This document shows, piece after piece, positions 10,609 to 22,284 of a stretch of 64,000 nucleotides of DNA; the first letter of the stretch is position 1, and every line of letters begins with the position of its first letter. Origin of the DNA: Isoetes taiwanensis (Eukaryota; Streptophyta; Lycopodiopsida; Isoetales; Isoetaceae). The position numbers and the translations under genes were made by a program. Location of the stretch: contig JAJEKV010000045.1 of assembly GCA_021234155.1 (NCBI GenBank), positions 1,020,147 through 1,084,146 of the forward strand, written 5' to 3'. The notes beneath the pieces are model-generated. The model was not told the origin of the DNA. It saw only the letters and a program-made list of their open reading frames with translations, and ran no database searches.

Positions 10609-12385
10609 ATTTGACAAAAGCATGTTTTATTTTGTGGTTGATTTTACTAGTGGGTTCTGTCTGAGTTTTTGTAATTATATGCTTTACCTGTGGCCTTTTA
10701 AGTCCTCTCCGATTTTGCACCTTGGTATCATGCTCTCTCATCTCTGTGTAAGCTATTTGCAAGCACGTAGGGCAAGCCATTTCTTCTTCGATGTGTTGCT
10801 TCACAGTTCCTGATTTGTAAACTACATTTGCATTCTATTGCAGTGGTTGCTTTAGGTATTACCCTGCAGCAGATCATTTGAAGGCTGGAAGATCTCCAGT
10901 ATGATTTATTCACTTTTTATCATGTTTGAGTTTATTAAATTTTAGGTAAGAGTGCAGCTATTCTAGTCATGCTTTATGTGCTACATGTCTCGTGCTTGAT
11001 GTAGCCTCTTTGATGAATTAGACATGAACTGCAAATTCAAGCATGTATGCAACATGCTTTGCCAGTAATTATTCGAACCCAACACATATGTCAGGGTAAG
11101 TTTTCTTTGGAAGCTAAAGGAGATGAAGTTCCGTACATTTCCTCTTCTTTTGACTTTTATGTAATTAATCATATGCTGCCCATAGGTGTGAAAGGAGTAT
11201 ATATACTATTGGATGTGAGCTTTGTGGTTGAACGTGCTAATGTCAGGGATTTTTGCAGGCCATTCAAGTTCGGTCGAAATGTGCATCCATAATTTTAGAA
11301 TACACATAACATGCAGGAATAACTGTAAGGTGTAACTCCAACCCAGGCCCAAAGGAAACAATCTTGTAGTACAGGTCGGCACAAATTATATAGTGTACAA
11401 CTGAGCAGAGCTTGAAAGGGGCAAATACACTTGAAATACAAAATGTCATCAACAACAAAACTGTTGAGATTGACGTTTCTAGCTGCTAATTGCATGGGCA
11501 ACCTTAGCTCTTAACGCCCTATACATGTCTGCAGGTGAATGCATGTCAGCATATATGCTTTCAACCAAACATGTAGCGTGCACTTGTCCTCTTCCATATA
11601 TGGAAACATGAGCATGAAGATATTTGAGATAGAATAGCGAAGGTCATTTCATAGCTTTTATCTAATCCATAAAAAATATGTATGCTAATTTGGGCAGATT
11701 ACTTACTGATTGGCAGTGGTGATGTTTTTGATAGATTGCTATGTAATTTGCTGGAAATATCAGGGCATTACATTATGGCATGGGGATGTTAACCAGGTAA
11801 GGTTTTCATTGTATAACACCTATCTAACAGCGCATATGCCTGTGCATATTTTATCTGTGTGAGAGTAGGATGTGCTATGGTAGTGGTATTGATACTTTGG
11901 CACATGGACATGGGCCATAAACTTATATGTTTGCTTCTTTGTCAAGAAAAATACCTAAAGCTATCACATTCATTTATACAAGAATTTGACCTACGAATTG
12001 AAACATGTAGGTGGGAACGGTCATGCCACGAGAGGCGATTGTGTATGTTGTCAGATGCAAGCCATCCAAGATGTGTCAATATTGTCACCATCCAAGATGT
12101 GTCAATATTGTCAGATGCAAGTCATTCAAGATGCAAGCCATATACTTCTGTTGTGTCCTACATTTTTTGATAATTAGGCACCATTATGACATTATCTCTA
12201 CATTCCATGCTTCCCGAACTCCTTGTTCAGTGGTCTTGCCCAACCAGCCCTTGCATGTGCTATTAGACATGCCCTCGATGGGCTTATTAGGAATCATGTC
12301 TTCAAGACATTTTGTATATACACACTCAGATATGTCCTCTGGGGCGGTAATGAGTTGTACCCTTATTTCTCATTGTACAGTTTTG
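10609..12385. other. no gene recognised
   Basis: AT-rich sequence with splice-like TGCAG tracts (such as 10838 and 11252) but no assignable exon. At about 12040-12140 a small repeat region alternates TTGTCAGATGCAAG and CCAAGATGTGTCAATATTGTC. I see nothing else. Confidence 0.4.
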
Positions 12386-12530
12386 ACAACGTACCTATTA
12401 TTACAAATGTTTTTCCCTCGAAAACCCTTCGGGGCAGGGGTTTTTTGATCCTGATAGTAATATATTCGATGTTCTTTTTGTTCAGGTCCAATTGGGCTTA
12501 GTGGACAATGAAAATCCATTCTATTCTTAA
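12385..12530 (+). mobile_element. 5'-truncated TATTC-tailed LINE copy
   Basis: The structured 3' UTR block is recognisable: a TATTATTAC arm, TTTTTCCCTCGAAAACCC, GGGGCAGGGGTTTTTT and an AGTAATA arm, then GGTCC and a degenerate ATTCTATTC tail near 12520. The coding end is not recognisable. Confidence 0.75.
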
Positions 12531-12654
12531 TGCACCTTCTGTGTATTATCTGCATTAATGTCTTCTTGAGGAGTTGGACACTCATCTATAATTGCTGAAG
12601 TAGCAGCACTGTGTTTATTTTCACAAGGTGGTCTATTGTATTGTATTTTTGATA

Positions 12655-12830
12655 TTCTAGTACCATCATTATTGCAAAGGGTTTTCAGTGGGGAAGGAAT
12701 CTTTTAGTCCTAGTAGTAGTAGTGGTACCAGATCCACTATATGGATCCCATGCCTGTTTTCTTTCATGGACATAAAAAATAATTCTATTTGACTTTGTGG
12801 ATGTAAAAAGAAATTTCTATTCTACGTTGT
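12655..12830 (+). mobile_element. degenerate TATTC-tailed LINE copy
   Basis: CTAGTACCATCATTATTGC pairs with AGTAGTAGTGGTACC as in the other copies. It is followed by GGATCCCATG, CATGGACATAAAAA and TTCTATTC-like tail sequence. It is more diverged than the other copies and carries a partial internal repeat of the tail region (12780-12825). Confidence 0.6.
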
Positions 12831-14025
12831 CGTTCAATTCCCAATTCTTCTCGTCGGTTTCTCCTTCTTGTTGCATTAGTTTATTCCATTTTTAAATACA
12901 ATGCAGTTATTTTGTAGAGCACAGGGGGCCATTCAAGAATTATGCTCTCTAATCTTGAATTACAGCCACAATGGCTCAGAAAATCTAGAACAATAGAGTG
13001 GTCGAGAATTGTCATTCTAACGAACCCAATTATACTACAGAGGTATGGTATGGTTTTTGGGTTGCCCAAAGGGTTTGAACCCAATTATCCTACTGTGTAT
13101 ATAATAAGAAAATAGTTTGAACCCAATTATCCTCTTGTATATAATAAGAAAATAGTTTGAACTCAATTATCCTCCTACAAGGTGGAAGTGCGGTGGCGTT
13201 GCCAGTGTGCCACCGCTATGCAGTGAGTAGCAAGGCCATGGGATAGGTTCTTTAGTTAAGCAAAATTGTCCTTTAGTAATAATGATCATCTGTGTGAGAA
13301 AAATGTTTATAATCATTGAGGGAATCTATCTTGTTTAATGTTTTGGAAGCAACAACCAATGTCGACGACTAAATTTGTGCACTCACGATTTGGCTTCAAT
13401 CTTAAATGTAAATTCAATGCATTATTGAGCATCAAGTCAAATGCATGATTTGCAAGAATGAGGTAAAACAGAGAATAGGGTCTGCCGACCTATTATTCTT
13501 TTTTTATTCCATTTTATTTTAGTTTACTTTACTCGTGGTTTGTTCAACCTCGGGCAGTTGAGCACAAAAGTCCCCTACTTGCCCAGCTCAGAGGAATCAA
13601 ACTTGGACAATTTAGCCCCTCTCCTAAGGGATAATACAGTCCCTTTTTCAGAAGTTTTTTGTTCTGGAGGTAAGAACACATAGGCAGAAGAATCGAAACA
13701 AAGCTTTGGGTCTTCTGAACTCTGCCATTGCCGTATTTTACCCATAGAACTCCCCCGGAATGCATGCTTTGAAGATCTGGGCTGTCCATCTGCCTCAATT
13801 TTCCTCAAGATCAAGATCAATTTTCTGATCAAGATCAATTTTCCTCAAAAAAAAACCCGAAAAGAAAAAGAGACCCGACCCAGATCATTTCTTCATCCGA
13901 TCATCCTCCCATTTTTTCTCTTTAGAACGCCCCTTTCTCCCTCTGCTTTGTTCAAGAATGCACTACTATCCCCGTATATATCATCCGGGAACTCCGTATA
14001 TCATCCGGGATGTGGTTTTTCCGGA
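12831..14025. other. no gene recognised
   Basis: The minus-strand frames at 13544-13838 overlap in two registers and show no domain. CAAGATCAATTTTC is duplicated near 13810-13848. ATAATAAGAAAATAGTTTGAA is duplicated at 13100-13160. Confidence 0.4.
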
Positions 14026-14029
14026 CAAA

Positions 14030-14212
14030 ACAGAGTGGTTAATTCGCATATCCGGTATCGGTGGTGGTTAATCCAGGACATCCCGATATCAGCCGTGGTG
14101 GTTAATCCAGGACATCCGATATCACCAAGTGGTTAATCAGGACAAAAGTGGTTAATGGGACAAAAAGTGGTTAATCCAGGACAAAAAGTGGTTAATCAGG
14201 ACAAAAACCAAA
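14030..14212. repeat. minisatellite with AGTGGTTAATCCAGGACA unit
   Basis: About seven copies of RTGGTTAATCCAGGACA, variably followed by AAA or TCCGATATC, lie within 180 bp. The units vary in length and are not separated by unique spacers. Confidence 0.9.
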
Positions 14213-14868
14213 AAAGAATCGTATGCGGGGCGTAAATTTTGATCGATCGCTTCTTCCCGCTATGTGGGTCGTTTGATCTGCTTTAAAAAAGCATGCCAAT
14301 CGCTTTGTATGTCCTTTTATGCTAGATTGATGAAGAGAGGAAGAGATTTGAGGCGAAATAGAGCAGAATCGATCAAAAAAGGGCAAAAAACAATTGGTTT
14401 TTGGGCTTGCAACTGCGCGGTTCTTGGTGGCTGATAATGGGTGTCCGGATTAACTACATCCCGGATGATAAATACGGTCTTCCGCCATATCTGAGCAGAA
14501 CCTTTTCAAAAATCCATGAAGAAAAGCTTCCACGACCTTTTTGGTCGTGGCAAGATATCAAAGCAGCTTATAGGACCTCCTCTGTTGTTTGCTACCAGTT
14601 CATACCGTAGCAGCCCTTCTAGCGACCTGCTTTCTGGCTTTGAATCAAAGGCAGATCAAATAGCCCCCTTTTTATGCTCTGGAAGCTTGAACTATGGCGC
14701 AAGGAATTCAATGGTCATGAATTTTTTTCCCACCACTCCTTACCTTATGGCAACGATTCTTCTGGCCGATGTGGAATTTTTTAAGTGGTTGAAAGCATGC
14801 AGCGTGGCTTTTATTCGAGAACCTCGATATATTAAGAAGGGATATCTATCTAACATATATATGTTCTT
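14213..14868. other. no gene recognised
   Basis: Overlapping frames at 14401-14872 in two registers have no recognisable domain. Confidence 0.35.
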
Positions 14869-14869
14869 A

Positions 14870-15345
14870 TAAGGACCGGTGCTATCGGACCATCGGGCCG
14901 AGATCCTACGGTTACGGTTCACGTCGCTTCCAACATATACATGTTCGTATAAGGATCGGCGTTATCGGACCGTCGGTCCTAGATCCTATAGTCCAAATGG
15001 CTTGGGAGTTTCTATACGACGTATCCTACGGTCCAGATTGATTTGATCCGATCCTACGACCCAGATGGCTTTGGAGTTTATATGTAAACGATCCTACGAT
15101 CTTGGTTGATTTGATCCTGAGCATCGATTCGTGATCCCACGATTCACGTCGCTTTGAGATATATCCTATGGTTCAGATGGCTTGGGAATTTATATGTAAT
15201 TGATCATACGGTCTAGATTGTTCGTGATCTTGATCATCGATCGAAGATCCTACGGCTCATGTTGCTTCAGATAGTTTCCACGTGGCGTGATCTCGACCCT
15301 TGATCAGGTCTAGAATCGTACAATCCACATTGTGTGCTCGACCCC
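14870..15345. repeat. degenerate GATCCTACGGTCCAGAT repeats
   Basis: The phrase GATCCTACGRYCCAGATKG, followed by TTGGGAGTTTATATGT, recurs six or more times at 60-80 bp spacing with drift. A related phrase (AATCCTACGGCCCAGACTG) occurs in the insertion inside the LINE at about 20750. In both places the phrase lies next to a tRNA-like promoter on the minus strand, so these may be the body of one SINE-like family. Confidence 0.7.
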
Positions 15346-15377
15346 TTAAGGGGAGGCTTTTAGAATTTTTTGTATTA

Positions 15378-15445
15378 TTTGAGGGATTTGAACCCCGATC
15401 ATTGCCCCCCAAACCCCCATTCTAACCATTAGATCAAGCATTAAT
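15378..15445 (-). mobile_element. tRNA-like SINE head
   Basis: On the minus strand TCTAATGGTTAGAAT (15433-15419) resembles an A box, and GGTTCAAATCC (15394-15384) is a close match to a B box at suitable spacing. The intervening sequence does not form a proper anticodon arm, so I read it as a SINE promoter relic and not as a tRNA gene. Confidence 0.5.
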
Positions 15446-15478
15446 TGAATTAAATAATTAATATTTATGTATATGTAC

Positions 15479-17335
15479 TTAAAGGTAAAGAGATAAAATA
15501 GTGTATAATGTTTTAGATAGTTTTAGAAAAATCTAGAATGTTCTAGAAGGCTCTAGAAAGCTCTAAAAAGTTCGAGAATCTTCTAAATAGTTCTAAAATA
15601 TTCTAGAAAGTTCTATAAAGTTTTAGAATAGAGAATCTAGAGGGAATCTTTCTAGAAAGTTCTAGAACAAAAGGGAATCTAAGGGAATGCTTTCAAAACG
15701 TTTTAAATTGTTCTAATAAGTTCTCAAATGTTCTAGAAAGTTCTAAAAAAGTTCTAAGATGTACGGGAATGTATGAGAATATAAGAGAATTTATGAGAAT
15801 GTATTCTAGGATGTTCTAAAAGTTTTAGAATATTCCTAAAAGTCCTAGAATGTAAAGGAGTTTAGGAGAATCTAAAAGAATCTGATAATAAAATCTTATA
15901 AAATGTAAGGGAGTGTAAGAAAATATTCATAACTCTAAGGGAATCTTCTAAAGTCTAGGGGAAACTAAAGGAATCTTCATAAAATCTATGGAATTTAAGG
16001 GAATCTTGATGAAGTTTTAGAGTATCTAGGTGAATCTTCATACAATCTATTTGAATTTTATATAATGTAAGGGAACCTAGGGCAGTATCATAAAATCTAA
16101 GGGAGTCTCAGGGAATCTACAAGAATCTTGATAAAACCTTACAGAACCCAGGAGAGTCTTAGAGAATCTCATAAAGTTAAAGAGAATCTAAGGAAATCTT
16201 CATAGAATGTAAGGAACTTATAAAATCTAAAGAAATCTGTGTCGTAGGAACTTGTGCCGCAAGACGTATTAAATAACTTGCGGCGTGTTCTGAATTGTTT
16301 TGAAATATTCTAGAAAGTTCTACAATATTTTAGAATGTTCTAGATGCTCATGGCTAAGCATCTCAATCTAAAATAGAATTTTTTTTTGAATTGATGTTTT
16401 ATACATACTTAAAGGTAATGAGTTAATTAAGATAAAATAGAGTATAATGTTCTAGAAAGTTCTAGAATGTTCTAAAAGGCTCTAAAATGCTTTAGAAAGG
16501 TCTAGAATCTTCTAGATAGTTCTAGAATGCTCTAGAAAGTTTCAGAATATTCTTGAAAAATCTAAAAAGTTTTAGAATATAAGAGAATTTGGAGGGAATC
16601 TAAAGGAATCCTTCTAGAATTACGCTGTTGTAGAATGTCCTAGAATGAAAAGGAATCTAAGGGAATCCTTTCAAACAGTTCCAAATTGTTCTAGTAAGTT
16701 CTAAAATGCTTTAGAAAAGTTCTAGAATGTAAGTGAATGTATGGAAGTTTAGGAGAATGTAAGGGAATCTAAGGAAATACTTCCAAAAAGTTTTAGGATG
16801 TTCTGAAAGTTTCAGAACGTTCTTTAAAGTACTAGAATATTCTAGAAAGTTCTAGAATATAAAGGAGTCTAGGAGAATCTAAAAAAATCTAAGAAAATCT
16901 CATAAGATGTAAGGGAATCTAAGAAAATATTCATAAGTCTAAAGGAATCTCTTAAAGTCTAGGGGAAACTAAGGGAATCTTCATAAATCTACGGGAACCT
17001 AAGAGAATCTTGATGTAGTTTTAGAGTATCTAGATGAATCTTCATAAAATCTATTTGAATTTCATATATAAGGGAACCTAGGGCAATGTCATAAAATCTA
17101 AGAGAATCTAAAAGAATCTTGATAAATCTTACAGAATCTAGAGTAATATTAGAGAATCTCATAAAATCAAAGAGAATCTAAGGGAATCTTTATAAAATAT
17201 AAGAAACTTATAAAATCTAAAGAAACTTGCGTCGTAGGAACTTATGCCATAAGATGTATTACGTAACTTGCGACGTGTTCTGGATTGTTATGAAATGTTC
17301 TAAAAAGTTCTACAATATTTTAAAATATTCTAGAA
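15479..17335. repeat. 10-bp TTCTAGAA array in two tandem units of about 930 bp
   Basis: The first half of each unit is dominated by TTCTAGAAWG in near-perfect 10-bp phase. The second half is a related GGGAATCTTCATAAAATCTA pattern. Two long units (about 15479-16375 and 16402-17335) match along their length, including the terminal landmarks GTCGTAGGAACTTRTGCC and ACTTGCGRCGTGTTCTG. TTCnnGAA in continuous 5-bp phase is the consensus of a heat shock element. The right continuation of unit two is at 25661, displaced by the Helitron. Confidence 0.9.
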
Positions 17336-17346
17336 CTAGAAACGTG

Positions 17347-17365
17347 TGCCCGGCGATGCCGGGCA
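17347..17365 (-). other. Helitron 3'-terminal hairpin
   Basis: TGCCCGGCGATGCCGGGCA is a perfect 8-bp stem with a 3-nt loop. Its place, seven bases inside the CTAG terminus on the minus strand, is that expected of the Helitron 3' hairpin. Confidence 0.85.
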
Positions 17366-17389
17366 TTAATCATGGACGTGTGTGGGGTT

Positions 17390-17545
17390 GAATGGAATGA
17401 GTTATTGGTAGATTGTAATAGGTAGAATAGAATGGAATGGGATGCATTCGTATGGAATCGAATGGAATGGATAGGTGGGATGGAATGGAGTGATAGATAG
17501 GTGGGATGGAATAGGTTAATATCGTGGAATGTGTAGATGGAATAT
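17390..17545. repeat. GGAAT/GATAGG-type simple repeat, interrupted by the LINE
   Basis: GGAATGGAATG and GGTGGGATGGAAT units fill this stretch. A similar run (GGATAGGATAAGATAGGATAGG, about 22400-22425) resumes beyond the LINE. The LINE probably inserted into or beside this tract of the Helitron. Confidence 0.7.
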
Positions 17546-18459
17546 ACATATGTAGGGTGTTAGTAGATTATGTACTTGAGCGTTTGGCTTTGTGGAAATG
17601 CATACATTTTTTTTTTTTTTTGAAAGTAAGAGTTGGTTTTGTCATTAATTATAAAATCTCAGAGATACAATGTAATAGCATGCCCTTAAACTAAGCATAC
17701 CAAAAAGTGTATCAGAATCAGCCAATAACAGTAATAACAGGACACTTAGAAGAGTTTGTATCCAGTGAAAAGGATGAGTCAGAATAATGAGCAGCTACAC
17801 TTAAGAAGATCCGATGGTACTCCCATTCTTGGAGTATAGAAAAATTTTGTAACCTCTGCAATGCCGTGTAGAATCTGATAACCTTGAGTGAGAACTGATA
17901 ACCTGCCAAAATTGAATCCACCAAAAAGGTAAGCCAGAACTAAATCAAATAAGAGCAAAGACGTGTTTCCTGGAGGATGGGCCAACAACAAGGGTATATC
18001 AGGTCTGGGATGAGAAAACAGAATTGAAGTATGCATTGAATCCATCCGTAGTCCCGAAAAGATAATGATTGGGTGCCCAATTGTTATGATAGCATAGACG
18101 GAACATGTCCCTTCCTTCCAAGAGCAAAAGAAGAGAACCATAGAGGTCCGCCAACAGGTTTGTGGTTATAGTACATGGTTACGCACCTAGTCACCGAGTC
18201 TCATTAAGAAGGAAATTGTTGGTCGACGAGAAACATCCAAAGGCAATGAAGTTGCACAACCTCTCTCAGAAAAAAATGCTCGCCCACATATCTTCACTTT
18301 CTTTCAGATGTCTCTTATGCCGTTTTTTTTCATGAGAAAAGAATCCATAGAGGAGGCAATGTCATTCTCCATAATGTGATCAGTTGAAGTCATTTGAAAG
18401 GAGATCGGCTGTGCCGAATTTATTTGTCCCTCTCCACGCCAGGAATTCAAGATACTCTA

Positions 18460-18895
18460 GGATCATGGTGAGAAACAAATTAGAATCCACAACATTAAGA
18501 TTTGAAGCAAATAAACCGTAGTGTCCCCTAAAGCGCCCAAAGACCTCCCATTTCTGTCCAAAGTTAGTACCAAATTTCTTTTATGAGCAGTTGCAATAGT
18601 CTCAAAGTCAAACTGAAAATGCATCTTAATCCAAAAGATAGAAGGATTCTTATGACCATATAACACGCGATTTCTTGCTTTCCAAATATTCCATAAAGCT
18701 ATGTAAATGATTGAATTTGTAAACATATCGTTATGTTGAATAAGGGAGAGAAGGTCTCCATTATTTCCAATACCAAATCTAGCAGCAATCCAGTTCCAAA
18801 AATCATCTAACTTACAGCAAAAGAAAATATGAGAAAAGTCCTCTAGATTATTACGGTTTAAGGGGCAATTTGCTGAGATGTTAGGATTTCTTTTG
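18460..18895 (-). pseudogene. LINE C-terminal zf-RVT-like domain
   Basis: On the minus strand the domain includes ANCPLNRNNLEDFSHIFFCC, then FWNWIAARFG, then IIYIALWNIWKARNRVLYG (from about 18710). Plant L1-type LINEs carry this domain after the RT; it is thought to bind nucleic acid. Frame changes occur between the cysteine segment and the IWKARN segment, and the frame ends near 18463. Confidence 0.8.
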
Positions 18896-19823
18896 GAAAC
18901 AGAGACCAGATTATTTGACCGCCATTAGCAAGTAAACGTGATAAAATAAGAAATTTTTGGAGGACAATAAGAATTCCAAACATTATGGTAAAGACTCTTA
19001 AGCTGATCATAAGAAATAGACCATTTTAGCATAGCTTTGCAATTATCCATGTTAGAGGACATAGCATTATATACATCCTTCACTTTGTAGACTCCTTTTC
19101 CTTTTATAGTCCAATCAGGTTTATCAGGATTGGGGGATAAGTTTGTGAGAAAGGGTTTAATAAGAGCATAGATTTTTTATCGATGATGTACCTCCAATCA
19201 TACCCTTGGGCCTAGTCCAAGAGATAACTCTCCCATCAATAATCAAGTCCTTAAGGTAAAGGAAACCAGCCTCAGACCACTTCTTATATATTCTAGGATG
19301 CTTGATGGCAAGAACAGAGAATTTTGCTCAACTAAAATTGGATTCCGGAAGATTGTAGTATCTTCATGAAGCTTTTCCCTAGCAATAAAATGGAAGTTAG
19401 GACAGATCACATTCCAAGCCTTGATAAGATTACACATAAGAGGAGAAATATTAGTGGCGTGTCTCAACCGATTGAAGGCGTAATGAGGGAGCAAGTGCTG
19501 AATAGAGGGGTGACCATGAGGATGACTCAGATTAATCCAATATCTGATGAATTTACTGGTAGGAGAAGGATTCCCATGAATTGATTTCCATATAAACTTC
19601 CCAAAGAAGAGCTTGTGCTTGTGCGAAAAGATTTTTGCATCCTAAACCACCGTAAGATTTAAAACCATGATAGAATTCCAGATTGACCAAATGACTACCT
19701 TTCCAAATAAAGTTTCGAGGATTTTCTCAAGCTCCGGATAGACACATTTTGGAGCCACCAAGGCTGTTGAGAAGTATACATGAGAGCTAGCAAGAACAAA
19801 GATTAGCAATAATAGTTTCGCCG

Positions 19824-20693
19824 CTAGAGAAAGATAGTTCTGTAATTGTTAGGTTTCTTTTTTATTCTCGTGAGGATAGGATCCCAAAGACCTTTGATAG
19901 TATGATCCATAGCAAGAGGCATACCTAGAAGCTTGGTTGCCCGATTGGAGGGAGGACATTTATCCCAAGCTAAAGTTGGAGTATTGACATCTCCAATAAT
20001 CAAACTTTTGTTCAAGTTCAAATGGATACCAGATGCAGCAGAGAAATGACCTAAAATCTTGAGGAAGAGATTGATGTTTTGAAGATCAGCATCAAGAAAG
20101 GAGAAGGTGTCATCAGCATATTGGAGAATGGTGATACTATCATTGGAATTTGGTAGATTTAGGCCTTTTAAATGAGCTGAATTCTGATAATGCAAAACAA
20201 CCTTAGTTAGGAGTTCCTGTGACCACTAAGAATAAATAGGGAGCAAGAGGACATCCTTGCCTTACTCCACAAGAGAGAGGGAAGAAACCAGTGGGGACAC
20301 CATTTATAAGAATAGCTGAGTTCGATCTAGCATTCAGACCATGAATAAGATTAATAATCTTTGGATGGAAACCAATTTTGGACATTGCAAAATCCAGGAA
20401 ATCCCACCTAACAGAATCAAATGCTCTCTTGAAATCTAATTTAAGGAGAATGCAATTTTGATTTGAAATTTTATTCCAGTGCAGACCCTCCATAGCAGCC
20501 ACATAGTTATCCAGAATGAATCTATTTGGAAGAAAAGCAGATTGAGTTGGGCTAATATTTCTTTGAAGAAAGTTTTTGATCCTGAGAGCAATGATCTTGG
20601 CACAAAGTTTATATGTAGTGTTTGTGAGAGAGATTGGTCTCCAGTCTTGGAACTTTGAAGGGTGATCAACCTTAGGAACCAAAGTTATCAGGC
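19824..20693 (-). pseudogene. LINE reverse transcriptase, core
   Basis: This encodes the reverse transcriptase that primes on nicked target DNA. On the minus strand it reads DWRPISLTNTTYKLCAKI (20640-20590), SAFLPNRFILDN, KLDFKRAFDSVRWDF (about 20440, first catalytic aspartate), GVRQGCPLAPYLF and QYADDTFSFLDADLQ, with the YADD catalytic box at 20120-20109. A frameshift at about 20200 separates the GCPLAP segment from the YADD segment. The frame continues through HLNLNKS and KLLGMPLA into the thumb. The coding sequence continues from 21700 upstream, across the inserted sequence. Confidence 0.95.
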
Positions 20694-21695
20694 CCCTGTT
20701 ATTTTGCTACATATTCTAAACGAGGTGCACCCTGGACTACCACAGTCGTCGGATCTGTCAATCCTACGGCCCAGACTGTATGTTGGAGCCTCTGGACACC
20801 TCTCGTTTCGATTATGCTCAATTATGATTGGGGACGCCTATGATTTTAAGATGTCGAATACGAGTTTGCCTAAGGTTTTGATGGTATATCGTGCCTCTAT
20901 ACGGTTTCATTTAAGCTTTTAGAATATGAAATACGGGGTTTCGAACCTCTACTAAAATAACTCAATGTCCTAATAAGACTACTTTAACCAATCTAACTAG
21001 TGAGCTAATGTGACTATTTTTTATCTTAAATCTATGTTTTTTTTTATAATAACCCATTGAATTGTTTTAGGGATATGATCTATGGTTTCAAGAATTATAT
21101 CTATATCAAATCCCCCTGGAACCCCCTGTTATTTTGCTACATATTCTAAACGAGGTGCACCCTGGACTACCACAGTCGTCGGATCTGTCAATCCTACGGC
21201 CCAGACTGTATGTTGGAGCCTCTAGACACCTCTCGTTTCGATTATGCTCAATTATGATTGGGGACGCCTATGATTTTAAGATGTCGAATACGAGTTTGCC
21301 TAAGGTTTTGATGGTATATCGTGCCTCTATACGGTTTCAATATGAAATACGGGGTTTCGAACCTCTACTAAAATAACTCAATGTCCTAATAAGACTACTT
21401 TAACCAATCTAACTAGTGAGCTAATGTGACTATTTTTTATCTTAAATCTATACGGTTTCATTTAAGCTTTTAGAATATGAAATACGGGGTTTCGAACCTC
21501 TACTAAAATAACTCAATGTCCTAATAAGACTACTTTAACCAATCTAACTAGTGAGCTAATGTGACTATTTTTTATCTTAAATCTATGTTTTTTTTTATAA
21601 TAACCCATTGAATTGTTTTAGGGATATGGTCTATGGTTTCAAGAATTATATCTATATCAAATCCCCCTGGAACCCCCTGTTATTTTGCTACATAT
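20694..21695 (-). mobile_element. insertion within LINE RT, partly triplicated, with tRNA-like B boxes
   Basis: Three 21-bp direct repeats beginning CCCTGTTATTTTGC (20694-20714, 21124-21144, 21675-21695) bound two units. The outer pair lie exactly at the breaks in the LINE RT frame, as a target duplication would. The first unit is about 430 bp. The second contains a short deletion and an internal duplication. Each contains the minus-strand B box GGTTCGAAACC (20947-20937, 21363-21353, 21498-21488) and an upstream A-box-like TTAGATTGGTTAAAG. This suggests a tRNA-related SINE that later duplicated in tandem. Confidence 0.65.
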
Positions 21696-22268
21696 AGAAG
21701 GATGAAGATGATTAGAGTTCCAGAAGGCAGTAACAAGAGAGATCAGGTCATTTCTGAGAATGTCCCAGAATTTGATATAAAATTCAGCTGGGAAACCATC
21801 AGGGCCAGGAGATTTACCATTACTAAAGGACTTGAGGGTGTCATAAATCTCATTATGGGAAGGAATGGCAGCCAGAGACTCGTCCATGGATTCTAGAGGA
21901 TCAGGTAAAATATTATTGACTAAGGAATAAAAGTCATTTGCATCCGAGATCTCATTGGGAGGAATTGGTTTGTCTTTAAAAAGGTCCATGTATCTACTCT
22001 TGAAGAAATTAGCAATGTCAGAATGAGAATTATATTTAATATCCTGATCATCAATAGTCTCAGTAATGGAGTTTCTAAGAACTCTACTTTTGGCTACCCT
22101 GAAGAAAAAACCTGAGGAGCCAGAGTCCATATCATTAGTATATTTGATCTTGCATCTAATTGCAGAGCCTTTAGCTTCAATCTCCTCAATACTTTTGATT
22201 TTTCTCTCAAGAATTTCTTCCCCTACTTGAAGGTTAGAGATACATGTAAGAGATACATGTAAGTAAGA
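21696..22268 (-). pseudogene. LINE reverse transcriptase, N-terminal part
   Basis: On the minus strand the frame passes through ILERKIKSIEEIEAKG, FFFRVAKSRVLRN and SHSDIANFFKSRYMDLF to NGKSPGPDGFPAEFY (21821-21777), a signature of the first RT block in plant L1 elements, then FWNSNHLHPS. The frame is open for about 190 codons and shows no break until the insertion at 21695. The open frame further upstream (to 22394) belongs to the Helitron, beyond the LINE's 5' truncation point. Confidence 0.9.
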
Positions 22269-22284
22269 GGTGGAAAATGTATGA

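Larger units (their letters stand above)
17607..22268 (-). mobile_element. 5'-truncated L1-like LINE with poly(A) tail
   Basis: A poly(A) tail (T15 on the plus strand, 17607-17621) ends the element. In order on the minus strand are the N-terminal part of the reverse transcriptase, the RT core, the thumb and connection region, a zinc-knuckle-like C-terminal domain, and about 850 bp of 3' UTR. No endonuclease is present: the element starts in the linker before the RT. Imperfect direct repeats around GTGGAAATGCATACA (17592-17606) and GTGGAAAATGTATGA (22270-22284) are candidate target duplications. A separate insertion at about 20694-21695 splits the RT. Confidence 0.9.

Noticed and set aside
14030-14212. 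CRISPR-like repeat array
   Set aside because: Repeats of variable length abut or share filler sequence, with no unique spacers of constant size. It is a minisatellite in plant DNA.
15384-15440. Possible tRNA gene on the minus strand
   Set aside because: A- and B-box-like motifs are present, but no anticodon or acceptor stem can be drawn. A SINE head fits better.
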